A stretch of 64,000 bases of DNA from Diplonema papillatum. Its lineage: Eukaryota; Euglenozoa; Diplonemea; Diplonemida; Diplonemidae. The stretch covers positions 1-64,000 of the forward strand of contig JAPJBO010001100.1 in NCBI GenBank assembly GCA_030068145.1. The letters are read 5' to 3'. Shown here one piece after another: positions 50,853 to 61,106 of the stretch. The stretch's first letter is position 1, and each line of letters opens with the position of its first letter. A program made the position numbers and the translations under genes. The notes beneath the pieces were generated by a model. The model did not search any database, was not told where the DNA came from, and saw only the letters and a list, made by a program, of their open reading frames with translations.

Positions 50853-52664
50853 GAGCTGCAGCAGCTGGAGGAGTGTCAAGCACCGATGATCGTGGGGATG
50901 GAGTGCTGCGCCAGCGGCCAGGCGCGGACCACCGTGACCGCGACCGCGTGCGTCGAGGCGTGGAGCGTCGACCGGGCGCCGTTCATGAACGCCCTGCTGT
51001 GCGACCCTTCGGTGGCCCTGGCCAGCACCGTCGAGCTCAACCGGCACCTCGCCCCCTCCGCGGTTCCCCGCCTGCCGTCGTCCTTCGTCTCCGCCGCCTT
51101 CCGCCGCCACCTGCCGCACGGCCACAGGCCCCGGTGGCCCTCCGCTCCCCCAGGACTCGACCAGTTCCTCAAAGCCGGCCAACCGCTGTTCCTAGTCCCA
51201 GGCAGCGTCCTCCTAGAGCCGACGGATACCTGCGAAGGGGTGTACTTCCAAGTGGCTGGGACCGCGGAGCTTATTAAAACAGACGCGCCGGGGGTGAGGT
51301 ACGAGTATTCGGCGGGGACTTGCTTCGGGTTGGAGTTCGCGGTGTTCTTGAAGTCGGAGTGGGGGTTTCGGGTCCGGTCCGTGTCGGATACCGCGTGGTG
51401 GTTCGTCGGGTGGGACGACGTCCGGGATTTCCTGGACAAGCAGAGCCCGGCGACAGCGGACACCATCCGCGCGAGCGCGCGGGAGTTGTTCTTGCAGACG
51501 AGCGAGGCTCTCGTGGCGGTGGCCAGGAGCACCAGCGACGCGAGTATCAGCATGCCGACCTCCCCGGGCACCGTGCAGCTGACTCCAACGATGGACCGGA
51601 TGCTTCGGTCGTGGGCGGAGAGCGCGCGGAAAAAGTGCCTCGTAGACCCACTGCCAGTGTCGATGCAGGAGGCGGTGGCCTACCGCAGCCGGAGCATCAC
51701 CGAGTGGCGACACCGCAGTACATGCGGCATGCGCGGCGGGGGCCCAGCGCTGCGCCGCCGCCGGCCGTCTGCATTCGAACGCGGGACCCCTCCAGGACTC
51801 GCGATCGGACCCAGGTTCAGCTTCCCGGCTCACGGAAGGACAGCCTCACACCCCAGGACACCACACGCGGGGACCCCCCTCTCCACCCCTGACGGAGCCC
51901 CCAGCGAGAAGGACCCCGCGCCTTCGCAGGACCGCGGTGCCATCCGGTTTGACTTCGCGGCCGACCCGATCGAAAACCACCGCAACAACAAGAAGAACCG
52001 GAAGCAGGCGTCCTTCGCGCCGGCGCGCGCAGCACAACCGCCGAAGGGAGGCACCGGCGTGTTCACCTCGCGCAAGGCGGCCGAAATTGCGTCCGTCCAG
52101 CGTGTCCTGGGAGAAGCCCGGCGGCTGCTCTCAGCGGCGGCGGACCTGCCGCCGGCCGACGGATCCCAGGGGGCGGCCGTCGAGGCTGCTGTGGCAGCTT
52201 CCGCGCCGCCGCCGCCGTCGTTTTTCCCGCCGCTCGAGGGGCCGGCCCCGGGGGCGAGGGTTGCGCTCACGCGGGTTCCGGACGGGAAGCCGGGGTTCAC
52301 GCCTTCTCTGCCGCCGCTGCCGGCGTCGTTGCTCCGGCCGGGCGACGCTGCGGGGCCCCGTGGCAACCCGAGGGCTGCCCGTACGTCGGCTCGGGTGCAC
52401 GTATGCCGGGCCCATGCGCCCTTCCCGCGAACAGAGCAGCAGCAGCAGCAGACGCAACAGCAGCAGCAGCAGCAGCCGCGGCCGAAGGCGCTGCGCATGA
52501 GCGGGCGGCACAAGGCGTACTTCACCCACAAGCTGGGCGCCGCGGCCGCCGCCGCCGTGCCGGTTGCCCAGCCGTTGTCGTCGACGCACCCCCTGCCTTA
52601 CTACCCCAGCAGCCGCATGCTTTGCCGCAGTGAGGTGGCAAGTTTGGCGAGGAGTGGCCGCTGA
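50853..52664 (+). CDS. Multi-CNBD protein, exon 2
   Basis: Starts after the acceptor GCTTCGTTCAG in phase 0 (ELQQLEECQAPMIVGMECCA) and completes the second CNBD: VTATACVEAWSVDRAPFMNA occupies the place of the terminal strand and helix. A third CNBD follows (FLKAGQPLFLVPGSVLLEPT, VYFQVAGTAELIKT, FGLEFAVFLKSEWGFRVRSV, TAWWFVGWDDVRDFLDKQ) to about codon 190. The remainder is Pro/Ala/Arg-rich, with a Gln tract encoded by CAG/CAA repeats near 52436-52472, and ends ASLARSGR. Together with exon 1 this gives about 963 residues. Membrane spans are absent, which argues against an ion channel; a cytosolic cyclic-nucleotide sensor is plausible. The 3' end is copied twice downstream. Confidence 0.65.
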   Translation, partial: ELQQLEECQAPMIVGMECCASGQARTTVTATACVEAWSVDRAPFMNALLCDPSVALASTVELNRHLAPSAVPRLPSSFVSAAFRRHLPHGHRPRWPSAPPGLDQFLKAGQPLFLVPGSVLLEPTDTCEGVYFQVAGTAELIKTDAPGVRYEYSAGTCFGLEFAVFLKSEWGFRVRSVSDTAWWFVGWDDVRDFLDKQSPATADTIRASARELFLQTSEALVAVARSTSDASISMPTSPGTVQLTPTMDRMLRSWAESARKKCLVDPLPVSMQEAVAYRSRSITEWRHRSTCGMRGGGPALRRRRPSAFERGTPPGLAIGPRFSFPAHGRTASHPRTPHAGTPLSTPDGAPSEKDPAPSQDRGAIRFDFAADPIENHRNNKKNRKQASFAPARAAQPPKGGTGVFTSRKAAEIASVQRVLGEARRLLSAAADLPPADGSQGAAVEAAVAASAPPPPSFFPPLEGPAPGARVALTRVPDGKPGFTPSLPPLPASLLRPGDAAGPRGNPRAARTSARVHVCRAHAPFPRTEQQQQQTQQQQQQQPRPKALRMSGRHKAYFTHKLGAAAAAAVPVAQPLSSTHPLPYYPSSRMLCRSEVASLARSGR

Positions 52665-53640
52665 AGGCACATTGCAAAGACTTGGTGAAATCGTCAATCG
52701 CGAGTCGAATCATGGCAACCATGGAAGTGTAAAGTGATAACAAGCACAGACGGTCGGTATCTGCTGAATGAGATGCCTAGCTTCATGCGCCGTGCCCACG
52801 GGAAGGCGCTGCGCATGAGTGCGCAAGACAAGGCGTAATTCACCCGCAAGGCTGGGTGCCGCCGCCGGGGGCGAGGGTTGCGCTCACGCGGGTTCCGGAC
52901 GGGAAGCCGGGGTTCACGCCTTCTCTGCCGCCGCTGCCGGCGTCGTTGCTCCGGCCGGGCGACGCTGCGGGGCCCCGTGGCAACCCGAGGGCCCGTACGT
53001 CGGCTCGGGTGCACGTATGCAGGGCCCATGCGCCCTTCCCGCGAGCAGAGCAGCAGCAGCAGCAGACGCAACAGCAGCAGCAGCAGCAGCAGCAGCCGCG
53101 GCCGAAGGCGCTGCGCATGAGCGGGCGGCACAAGGCGTACTTCACCCACAAGCTGGGCGCCGCGGCCGCCGCCGCCGTGCCGGTTGCCCAGCCGTTGTCG
53201 TCGACGCACCCCCTGCCTTACTACCCCAGCAGCCGCATGCTTTGCCGCAGTGAGGTGGCAAGTTTGGCGAGAAGTGGCCGCTGAAGTCACATTGCAAAGA
53301 CTTGGTGAAATCGTCAATCGCGAGTCGAATCATGGCAACCATGGAAGTGTAAAGTGATGACAAGCACAGACATCCGTATCTGCTGAATGAGATGCTTAGC
53401 TTCTTGCGCCGTGCACACGTGAAGGCTCTGCGCATGAGTGGGCGGCACAAGGCGTACTTCACTTACAAGCTGGGCGCCGCGGCCGCCGCCGCCGTGCCGG
53501 TTGCCCAGCCGTTGTCGTCGACGCACCCCCCGCCTAACTACCCCAGCAGCCGCATGCTTTGCCGCAGTGAGGTGGCAAGTTTGGCGAGAAGTGGCCGCTG
53601 AAGACACGGTTGCCACACGCCACATTGCTGAACCTGCAAA
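52665..53640 (+). pseudogene. Two tandem copies of the CNBD gene 3' end
   Basis: 52855-53284 repeats 52250-52664, with the Gln-encoding tract two codons longer and one codon lost earlier; 53405-53601 repeats the last 190 bases. Each copy keeps the stop and shares the downstream AAGACTTGGTGAAATCGTCA. They lack upstream coding sequence. Confidence 0.85.
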
Positions 53641-54185
53641 GACTTGGTGAAATCGTCAATCGCGAGTCGAATTATGGCAACCATATAGAGCGGCCGCTGA
53701 AGACACGGAATGCCGTGCGCCACAAGTTAGGCACCGTCCCCCCCTAACCGTCCACTCACCTTCTGCCCTGCTACCAGCAAACGCAGGACTTGGCGGGGGT
53801 GCAACGACTTGCCTGCAACCGGATCCTCGTCACCTTTGCGAATAGTACGACGGCAGCCTCCACCACACTTCGCAAGGTTCGGAAAGAAGGCCTTCGTTCG
53901 CTTCATTTGAACAAGTGGCGAGGGATTCCAAAAAAATGTGCCTCTTCCAATCTTTCGAGAGAGACCTCTTTTCTTCTTTTACATAGCGCCAGCTTGGAAA
54001 GAAATGCTCGACAATAACTGCCAGACAAAGAACCGAAGGGATCCCAAGTGTTGTAACTACCGAACCACGTATTGAACGGAGGTGAGGTCATGCGCGTCAT
54101 ACCCCAACAGACAAATCACACAAACACAACAGGTCAAAAGTCCTGAGCGAGAAAGCAACACACGGTGGTACAAGCGAAGAACAAA
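53641..54185 (+). other. Intergenic; weak candidate exon 53787-54017
   Basis: After the acceptor-like CAGCAAACGCAG at 53786 a frame runs 76 codons to a stop at 54017 (DLAGVQRLACNRILVTFANS and onward). It has no recognised domain and no partner donor in phase, so it is reported only as possible. Confidence 0.25.
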
Positions 54186-54345
54186 ACAGATTGTGTTTGT
54201 ATTGTATTTCCCTCTAAATTTCCTCCCTTCCATTCGGAGTCAAAAGCAGCCACGTTGAGTATTTCTTGTTCTTCTTTTTCTTCTTGTGAGTGATGCCCGA
54301 AAAGTACTCATCAACCCCCGTTCTCAAAATTAACCTCCCCCTCCC
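54186..54345 (+). repeat. Unoccupied counterpart of the MITE insertion at 55165
   Basis: Shares CCTCCCTTCCATTCGGAGTC, TCTTGTGAGTGATGCCCGAA and CGTTCTCAAAATTAACCTCC with 55078-55440, but has TTCTTCTTTTTCTTCTTGTG where that copy carries a full MITE M1. It gives the pre-insertion sequence. Confidence 0.85.
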
Positions 54346-55164
54346 CCGTTGAGACCTGCCGGCCCTAAAACGGCACAGGACTGGTTCTCCATTGACAAAC
54401 GCCTTGCTTAAGCTCGGCACCTGGTTGCTTTGGCAACCTGTCGCTTTTGTGACGCCACAAACTTCGTTTCCCGAGACGTTACCATACGGCCCAACCCCCG
54501 AACACCAAGAGAGGTACAGTTTGGAAGGGACTGCATGTCAAAGCAGGAAAAGGCATATGGAAACGCTCAGAACCGATAAAGAACAAAAAAAGTCGTAACC
54601 CAACACAGGACGAGAAGGAAGGAGCAGCACCACCAGAACCGAGAAAGAACAAAAAAAGAAGAATACTACGCACCAAACCCACCACCCTCCCCAACCCGGG
54701 CTTCCTTTTTACCCCTGCAAACCCGTGAATAGGTGCTACGGGAGTATCTGGCAACCGCTGCTTAACAGTGCTCACGTGGGCGGTGTCTTCGGACAGCACC
54801 TCGTGATGTTCGCATCACAAAACAAAGAAGACAGTGAAATGGTCGTTACCTGGTCGGGTTTCGCTCGCGACCGTTTCCTGAACAATCCTTCACTAAATCC
54901 GCGGTTAAATAACCTGGCCTCAGTGGTGCAAGCACCACGCGCTCTTCAAACCCAAGAAACATTTTCCTCCCCCGTCTCATGACTCACATCGGTGCCCTGA
55001 CCCTGGTCCGCGTGTGTCCGTAACTTGACCAGAGTGGGGGGACAGAACAAGAAACAGTGCTATTGAGTGGGCCTGTATTGTATTTCCCCCGGTTCCTCTA
55101 AGTTTCCTCCCTTCCATTCGGAGTCAAAGCAGCTACGTCAAGTATTTCTTGTTCTTCTTTTTTT
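54346..55164 (+). other. Intergenic; LINE target-like site at 54731-54785
   Basis: 54731-54785 (CAACCGCTGCTTAAC, then TCACGTGGGCGG) aligns with the two outer flanks of the 53-bp-repeat/LINE composite (41591-41628 and 47054-47070) with nothing between. It looks like an unoccupied relative of that insertion site. No gene. Confidence 0.45.
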
Positions 55165-55379
55165 GTATAAGCACCTGCTTTGTAGGAAATGCTTGAGGAG
55201 ACTGCCAGTTGCGATGGATCAAAGGAGGTAAATGTGCTGTAGCCCACACGAAACACAGGTAAATCTGGGTTTAGTGGCGGGCGTAAGCGTTCAACAAAAA
55301 AGACCCCCTTTGTAGTTGTATTGTTTTCTCCCCCTTTAGCCTCCTTCGAAATGAGCACAAGGCAGTCCCTCGAGTATTT
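55165..55379 (+). mobile_element. MITE M1 reference copy with splice-like signals
   Basis: About 215 bases. Imperfect inverted repeats: the left AAATGCTTGAGGAGACTGCC...AAAGGAGG pairs with the right CCTCCTTCGAA...GGCAGTCCCTCGAGTATTT. A further 22 bases (GTATAAGCACCTGCTTTGTA) extend the left end only. At the inner edges lie GGAG/GTAAATG (a good donor) and a pyrimidine tract ending TTTAG/CCTCC (an acceptor; CTCTAG in most copies), about 115 bases apart. Comparison with 54186-54345 shows clean insertion into TTCTTCTTTTT/CTTCTTG. There are about ten similar copies in the window and no transposase. Confidence 0.85.
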
Positions 55380-56501
55380 CTTCTTGTGAGTGATGCCCGA
55401 AAAGTACCCATAAACCCGCGTTCTCAAAATTAACCTCCCCCATCCCCCGTCTCATGACTCACATCGGTGCCCTGACCCTGGTCCGCGTGTGTCCGTAACT
55501 TGACCAGAGTGGGGGGACAGAACAAGAAACAATACTACTGATACTATTGAGTGGGCCCTCTTCTGAACGCTCAAAACGGCTCACACTTACCCACAGATTT
55601 CCCTGTGTTTCGTGTAGAGCTGCAGCACGGGTGAAACGATGCAGATAGAACAGTCTTTTAGCACATACACCATTACAAGCAGGTCTTGGACTCTACGTGT
55701 GCATGCGCGACAGTGTTCTGTCTAAACTCTAAATTAAGATTCCCCCCCTCTCCGTCTGCACGTACCAAGCACGTCCTTACACACCCCCATTTACATGCGA
55801 CTGACACACTGCAGAGGTGCTCAACAACCAAGCCTAACTCGCTGAGAACCGCCTCAGTTTCGAACACCTTCCCCGTCTTGAACAAAGAAGCAAACTGATA
55901 GTTGGCAAATAAATGAAAGTACCGGGGGGGGGGGGCAGCGCTCTTGTTAAGGATCAGCCACTTTGGCCGGATGGCCGGATAAACCAGACCCCCCCCCCCC
56001 CTCCCCCCCCCCCCCTCTACAGTGCAGTTGCCTTGGAGGCTGGGTGGTCAAATTCTCTAAGGTGAAATGGTCAAAATTCCCTGCCAAAAGTGGGCCCACA
56101 AAAATTTTCCAAAGTGTGGTATTTGGGGTATTTGGGGCAAAAAAAAATTTTTTTTTTTTCTGACCGCCCACCGTGGTGACCACCTTAGAGTGTGACAGGT
56201 AGCGTCTCCCCCCTCCACAGTGAAAATAGCCTGAGGGGGGGGGGGGGGGGGGGGGTAGGGGGGGGGGGTCAGCCGGCTGATGGATGGATGGATGGTTCTT
56301 AACAAGATGCCTGGGGGGGGGGAAGTTGCGGTGACAACCGCGAGACGCTTGCTTTTCCAGGCGGGCGTCTCTTCTGCGTTTTCTTAGTTCCGTCCAGACG
56401 GCAGCACCGCGGTCTCATTGCCTTGTGTTCTTTCGCTCCACGTTTTGTTCCGCTACCACCTTGCGCGGTGCCACGGGATGTTTGGCAGCCGCTGCTAAAC
56501 A
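55380..56501 (+). other. Intergenic, homopolymer-rich
   Basis: C runs at about 55988-56022 and G runs at about 56233-56272 flank a palindromic-looking AAAAAATTTTTTTTTTTT segment (56141-56160). No gene, no telomere-type repeat. Sequence or assembly accuracy may be reduced in the long G run. Confidence 0.5.
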
Positions 56502-56550
56502 TGCATGCTAATCCATGTGGTTCATGCACTTGCAAGAACTCAATGCTAAA
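56502..56550 (+). repeat. Solo diverged copy of the 53-bp repeat
   Basis: ATGCATGCTAATCCATGTGG then TTCATGCACTTGCAAGAACT, preceded by GGCAGCCGCTGCTAAAC, the same upstream context as copy 1 at 41629. No LINE sequence is next to it. Confidence 0.8.
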
Positions 56551-57320
56551 CAAACACAACGGTCGGCGGCGCCGAAGCTTTACCAGCTTCGGCTGACACC
56601 ATTTGCGCCCTTAACCATGGTTACGAAGACGACTGAAAGCACAGACACAACGATAGCTCAAAGTATGTACAACATAACACGAAAAGCCTCTAGGCATAAC
56701 ACCGTTTTCACAGTTCTTCTTGATCTTGTGGCGCTGGCAGCGCCGCAGCTATGCGGCAGTAGTCCAGAAGTCACTGTCATGAGCATCGGCGTCTGTTGGT
56801 ACGACACACTTATTGTGGAAATAGCAAGCGATTCACGTGTAATGTCGCCTGCTACCATGTAGTACTGCCGAAAGATCAACTATTTCCAGCTACACCTGGC
56901 ACCAATTGCACATTATTATCCATAGAATATCGCAAAAGCTCAATATCTGCAGATTACCATGTACAGCCAGTAGGCGAAAAACCCGTGTGCACATTTCTTC
57001 CTCGTGACGGGAAACGAGCCGCCTGACAAACCGGACTCACATAGATTCTGCGATGATAGTGGCCTACGTGGAACACTCCCACCACCGTCCTGATGACGAA
57101 GTAGTCTTGCAGCTGAGGCGCTGCAATCTGGAAAAACCAACTGCGGCCGTCCACTGCGCAACGTACGCGTTCTTGGCAACCGCCTCTTTCACGTCCTTGA
57201 CCGCAGGCAGCGTTAGTAGGCTATACCCGCCTCCCACTTGGCTGTGTTTTCTTCCTGGTGTCAGTGGTGCACCCAATATGGTGACCTGGCGTTCTTTCTG
57301 CCTTCTCCCCCGCCAGTCAC
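56551..57320 (+). other. Intergenic, no supported gene
   Basis: Nothing beyond 56604-56700, which resembles 50160-50270 (TTAACCATGGTTA, ACGACTGAA, ACACGAAAA, CTAGGCA), a diverged dispersed repeat. Confidence 0.4.
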
Positions 57321-58716
57321 GTCGATATTCATACCTCAGTTTGGCAAACAGAAGATCTGCACGGCCAAGAATCCGATTCGCTCACGAAAAGAACTTACAG
57401 CATTCGGACACCAAATGCGAAAAATGCAGCGCGACGCATTGCCGACTGATTTGGAGAATGATCCTCCAGCTGCGTTTCCTTTCCGTGCCCCAGTTCTCGC
57501 TTCTGCGGCGCTCGTTTTGCTGCCGCTTCTACGCGCAGCTCTCTTCCGCCTTGCTCAGGGATCAAAACGGGAATGAGAGAAACACGGGCTACTTACCAAA
57601 CAAACGAAGGGGTGAAACCGGCCGATTGGGATTAAAAAAGAAACGAGGACGGGGGTGTGTGTGGGGCACTTACATTTCTTGTTCACCTGGATGAGGTTTC
57701 TGGTTATACTAGCTGGGAGCACAGTGCACTTCGCTGGGATAATTCCCCCGATAAATCGTCAGACTCCAACCTAACAGCCTCGGAAGCATACAATGAATAC
57801 CTTTGTGCTCAGAAATCTGGCAGCAGGAATAGGGAGAAAGAGAGCTCACACCAGAGAAGAAGGTGTGTACTGCGAACGAAGCAGAGATTCTGCTCCAAGA
57901 TCTGGTCTCGATATGTGGGCTCGATCCACAACGACCCAAAGACGCCGGTTACCGTCCGGAGCCGAAACTCAGCGACAACACTGAGTCGGCCGTATTTGAT
58001 CCAGTATGTCTAACATGCTGCAGACCCAGCCCATGGCACACAACGGCCGTACGAACGTGCGATGAAAAGAAACAACGACCAACCGTACCTTTTTCCTGGG
58101 TCACTTTGATGTTTTGATTCATGGAAACGGTGCCAACTGGTACTTGACCAAGAAATCCAGTGAAAACCTGAACAAAAACTCAACATGGGAGTGCACTGCC
58201 CTGACCAGGGGGAAGGAAAATCGCCGGAAAAAAAATATACTGAAGCAGACCACTTTGGCATGGGCCTGCCGAGACGCCAGTCACTGTAGAGAGCCTCCAC
58301 AAGTTGCGTGTGGACGGTGCGTATAAGTCGAACTTTGAGTGCGTGAGCCCCTCCGAAGAAAGGTCCATCACACTAGTTCCAGGCTACTTCGCCCGGGTCT
58401 CTGGGTCGCGTCCCCCTCCTTCTCTCGGTCGCCTGGTCTTGCGTCTTGCTGGTCCGTCCGTGTGGACGGTGCGAGCCTTCAAGAGCTGGATGAACTCAAT
58501 GCCAAGTTCACGCACGACATACGGTTGGAGTGTCGACCTCACACGAGGGCGCGACACAGCGGCGGGTGAAGTTGTCAAGAAACGTCGCGATGTCCAGAAG
58601 GAGATGAGCAACGACTGGAGCAAAGCCTTTTGTTCGGGGAAGGATCCTGCACGCAGTCAGAAGCAACCCAGCCACAGCACAAATGCCTCAGCCAGCCGAA
58701 GGATAACCGAATAGCT
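57321..58716 (+). pseudogene. Coding-like segments, possibly a decayed or multi-intron gene
   Basis: Several stretches look protein-coding but change frame: KICTAKNPIRSRKELTAFGH near 57350, SDSNLTASEAYNEYLCAQKS near 57760, ANEAEILLQDLVSICGLDPQ near 57870, and VTVESLHKLRVDG near 58285. Removing 58321-58475 (GTATAAG to GCGAG) joins the last to ALQELDELNAKFTHDIRLE in frame. That joined segment faintly resembles the extracellular strand pattern of pentameric ligand-gated channels, but this is a guess. No start, complete domain or consistent set of splice sites was found. Confidence 0.25.
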
Positions 58717-59044
58717 ATCGACGGCATTTTGCACGAACCTTGGTCCGTTCAACCCAGATGGGTCACGGCCGGAACTCTTTCCTCACGCCATTGTGACGAA
58801 GCTGGCCCCTTTCGGTATAAGTACTTCACTCACTTCGTTCACGAAGTTCTTGATCCCTTTCTCTCTCTCTCAATCTTCCACCACCAAGCAGGAGAACCCG
58901 ACCTCTGAGAAAGAGGGCAGGGACAAAGAGACCTGACCAGCGGGAGGTAGGGGGAGGAATCAACGAGAAGGAGGCAGTCGCACCAACCGGCATCCGCGTC
59001 GAACAGCATTCCCCATCAAGTGGGCGGGAGCGGAAAGCGTCACC
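58717..59044 (+). other. Short upstream region of the TTC29-like gene
   Basis: No additional frame. Sequence just before the start codon is GC-moderate with no visible TATA box. CGGAAAGCGTCACC precedes the ATG. Confidence 0.4.
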
Positions 59045-59095
59045 ATGGCGGAGGTTTCGAAGCACGACTTCAGCCAGCCGCTGTGCGCGGTGGAG
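59045..59095 (+). CDS. TTC29-like TPR protein, exon 1
   Basis: The ATG lies in a strong context (GTCACCATGG) and encodes MAEVSKHDFSQPLCAVE, ending at a donor GAG/GTATGC in phase 0. It joins without a frame change to the exon at 61107. The choice rests on start context, donor quality and phase; no homology can be claimed for 17 residues. Confidence 0.5.
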
Positions 59096-61106
59096 GTATG
59101 CCGTTTGGTTGTGTCTAACAAATGCAAGTTCCCAAGAAACCGTACACCGCGAGAGTAGGAGAAAGTAGAAAGGGAAACTAAAGCTTTCCTTGACCGCACT
59201 ACCCCGAGCCCAAATCCTGGACGTGGTTTCAGGTGACAAATTTGGCAAATGATCATGATCAGAAGGTCCTACAAGGGCGGTTCAGTTTCCTCACACATTG
59301 CATGTGGCTAAAACAAAAACCGATCGATGGCAGTGTACGATCGCCACTCCCGTTAGATGAACACAAACAGGTTTGAAGGGAGTGCGCACAAACAAAAAGG
59401 GACGGAAATAAGACGCGTCACTGGCTCACCACGGCTGAAACCGGAAAATGATGAGGGGAGGGAATTGTTTTTCGTTGAACGCTTTGCCCTGGACGTTTGT
59501 TTCTTGGTACAGGGCGCATGGAAACGCCGTGGATGGCCTGTGACGCGTTCTTATTTCCTCCAACATTGCATGTTTGGTAAAAGTTAAAATGCCTGCCGTT
59601 CATCGCGACGACATTGATCTCTCTACGAAGTGGAAGGACGTGGCCGCTGTGGAGTAGCCCGCGGTAAAGTTCGAACGTGGTTTTGCCAAAACAAGCAAGC
59701 AAAGTGCACACGAGATCGCATTCCTACAGAACGTGAACTCGGTGTCGGTCGCAAGAACCACGGAAATGTCAAGACAAACAGGAAATGAGAGCGCGCGCTA
59801 AAATAAGTCGAATATAGTCGGCAATAGGCAACGAATACACACGCACAAGCGCACGTACTCACTAGGTACGATACGCACACTACTAATATACGATACCCTA
59901 AAAACACAAGTACGCTATCAGGAGCCAAGTGGTAAGGCAGCAGATTGGGCAACCTGGCCTGGGTCACCGAGATGACAATGCGGTCGAGAACTGTCCTGGA
60001 TAGGGGTACCCGATGGGTTTTCCGGAAGCGGAATAGCTCGCTAGAGAGCTAAATTTGAGCAATTCAAAAATAACAACCAATTTCTGCTTCTGGAGACAGT
60101 ATGTTTGTTGCAGCTAAAAAGAACGTTGTGTGGTTAAATCGCGCAAACAAGAACTAGGCTCGGAATATTACTGCCACACATTCCACACACCGCAGAACGG
60201 GGAGAAGGTTTACTCGCGTGACATCCGCGATGAAGATCCTCGCGGAGCGTGGGCTGACCAGCGGCAGCACCGCGCAGATGCTGTGCGTGCACACGCTGAT
60301 GCGCGGGTGCGTGAACGCGTGCACCGCCTGTCGCGGTGGCCTCCGATCTGCGTCAACGACCTGGCCGGCGACATGTTCAGCCTGTCCGAAGACCAGTTGC
60401 CGTGGGTCACCGAGATGACAATGCGGTAGAGAAATGTCGTGGAATAGGGGTCCCCCATGGGTTTTCCGGAAGCGGACTAGCTCGCTAGAGAGCTAAATTT
60501 GAGCATTTCAAAAATTTGCGACAACCAGTTTCTGCTTCTGGAGACAGTATGTTTGTTGTGTGTTGCAGCTAAAAAGAACATTGTGTGGTTAAATCGCACC
60601 AACAAGAACTAGGCTCGGAATATTACCACACATTCCAAACACCGCAGAACGGGGAGAAGGTTTACTCGCGTGACATCGCGCTGAAGATCCTCGTGGAGCG
60701 TGGGCTGACCAGCGGCAGCACCGCGCAGATGCTGTGCGTGCACACGCTGATGCGCGGGTGCGTGAACGCGTTCGTCGAGCTGCACCGCCTGTCGCGGCGG
60801 CCGCCGATCTGCGTCAACGAGCTGGCCGGCGACATGTTCAGCCTGTCTGAAGACCGGCACCGAGATGACAATGCGGTAGAGAAACGTCCTGGAATAGGTG
60901 TACCCTACGGGGTTTCCGGAAGCGGAATAGCTCGCTAGAGAGCTAAATTTGAGCATTTCAAAAATTTGCGACTACCAATTTCTGCTTCTCTGGAGACAGT
61001 ATTTGCTACAGCTAAAAAGAACGCAGGGGCAGGTTAAATCGCACAATCAAAAACAGTCTAAAAACGAGACTCGGAATATAGCTGCCACACATTCCAAACA
61101 CCGCAG
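59096..61106 (+). other. Intron with repeated acceptor/exon-edge units
   Basis: Inferred 2.0-kb intron. The last ~455 bases of intron plus the start of exon 2 occur three times: exon-edge copies begin at 60196, 60648 and the real exon at 61107. All carry ACACCGCAG/AACGGGGAGAAGG. The first copy has an extra base (GACATCCGCGATG) and the second is intact for 70 codons; both revert to intron sequence (GAGATGACAATGCGGT) before the exon end. Family F fragments lie at 59270-59395. The rest is unremarkable. Confidence 0.8.

Noticed and set aside
56233..56272. Telomere-like or G-quadruplex tract
   Set aside because: It is a plain G homopolymer run with few interruptions, without the regular short unit of a telomere; it may also be a sequencing-prone region.
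57053..57694. 213-codon plus-strand frame
   Set aside because: Starts at a non-ATG or weak start, lacks codon bias of confirmed genes, overlaps another open frame and shows no domain.
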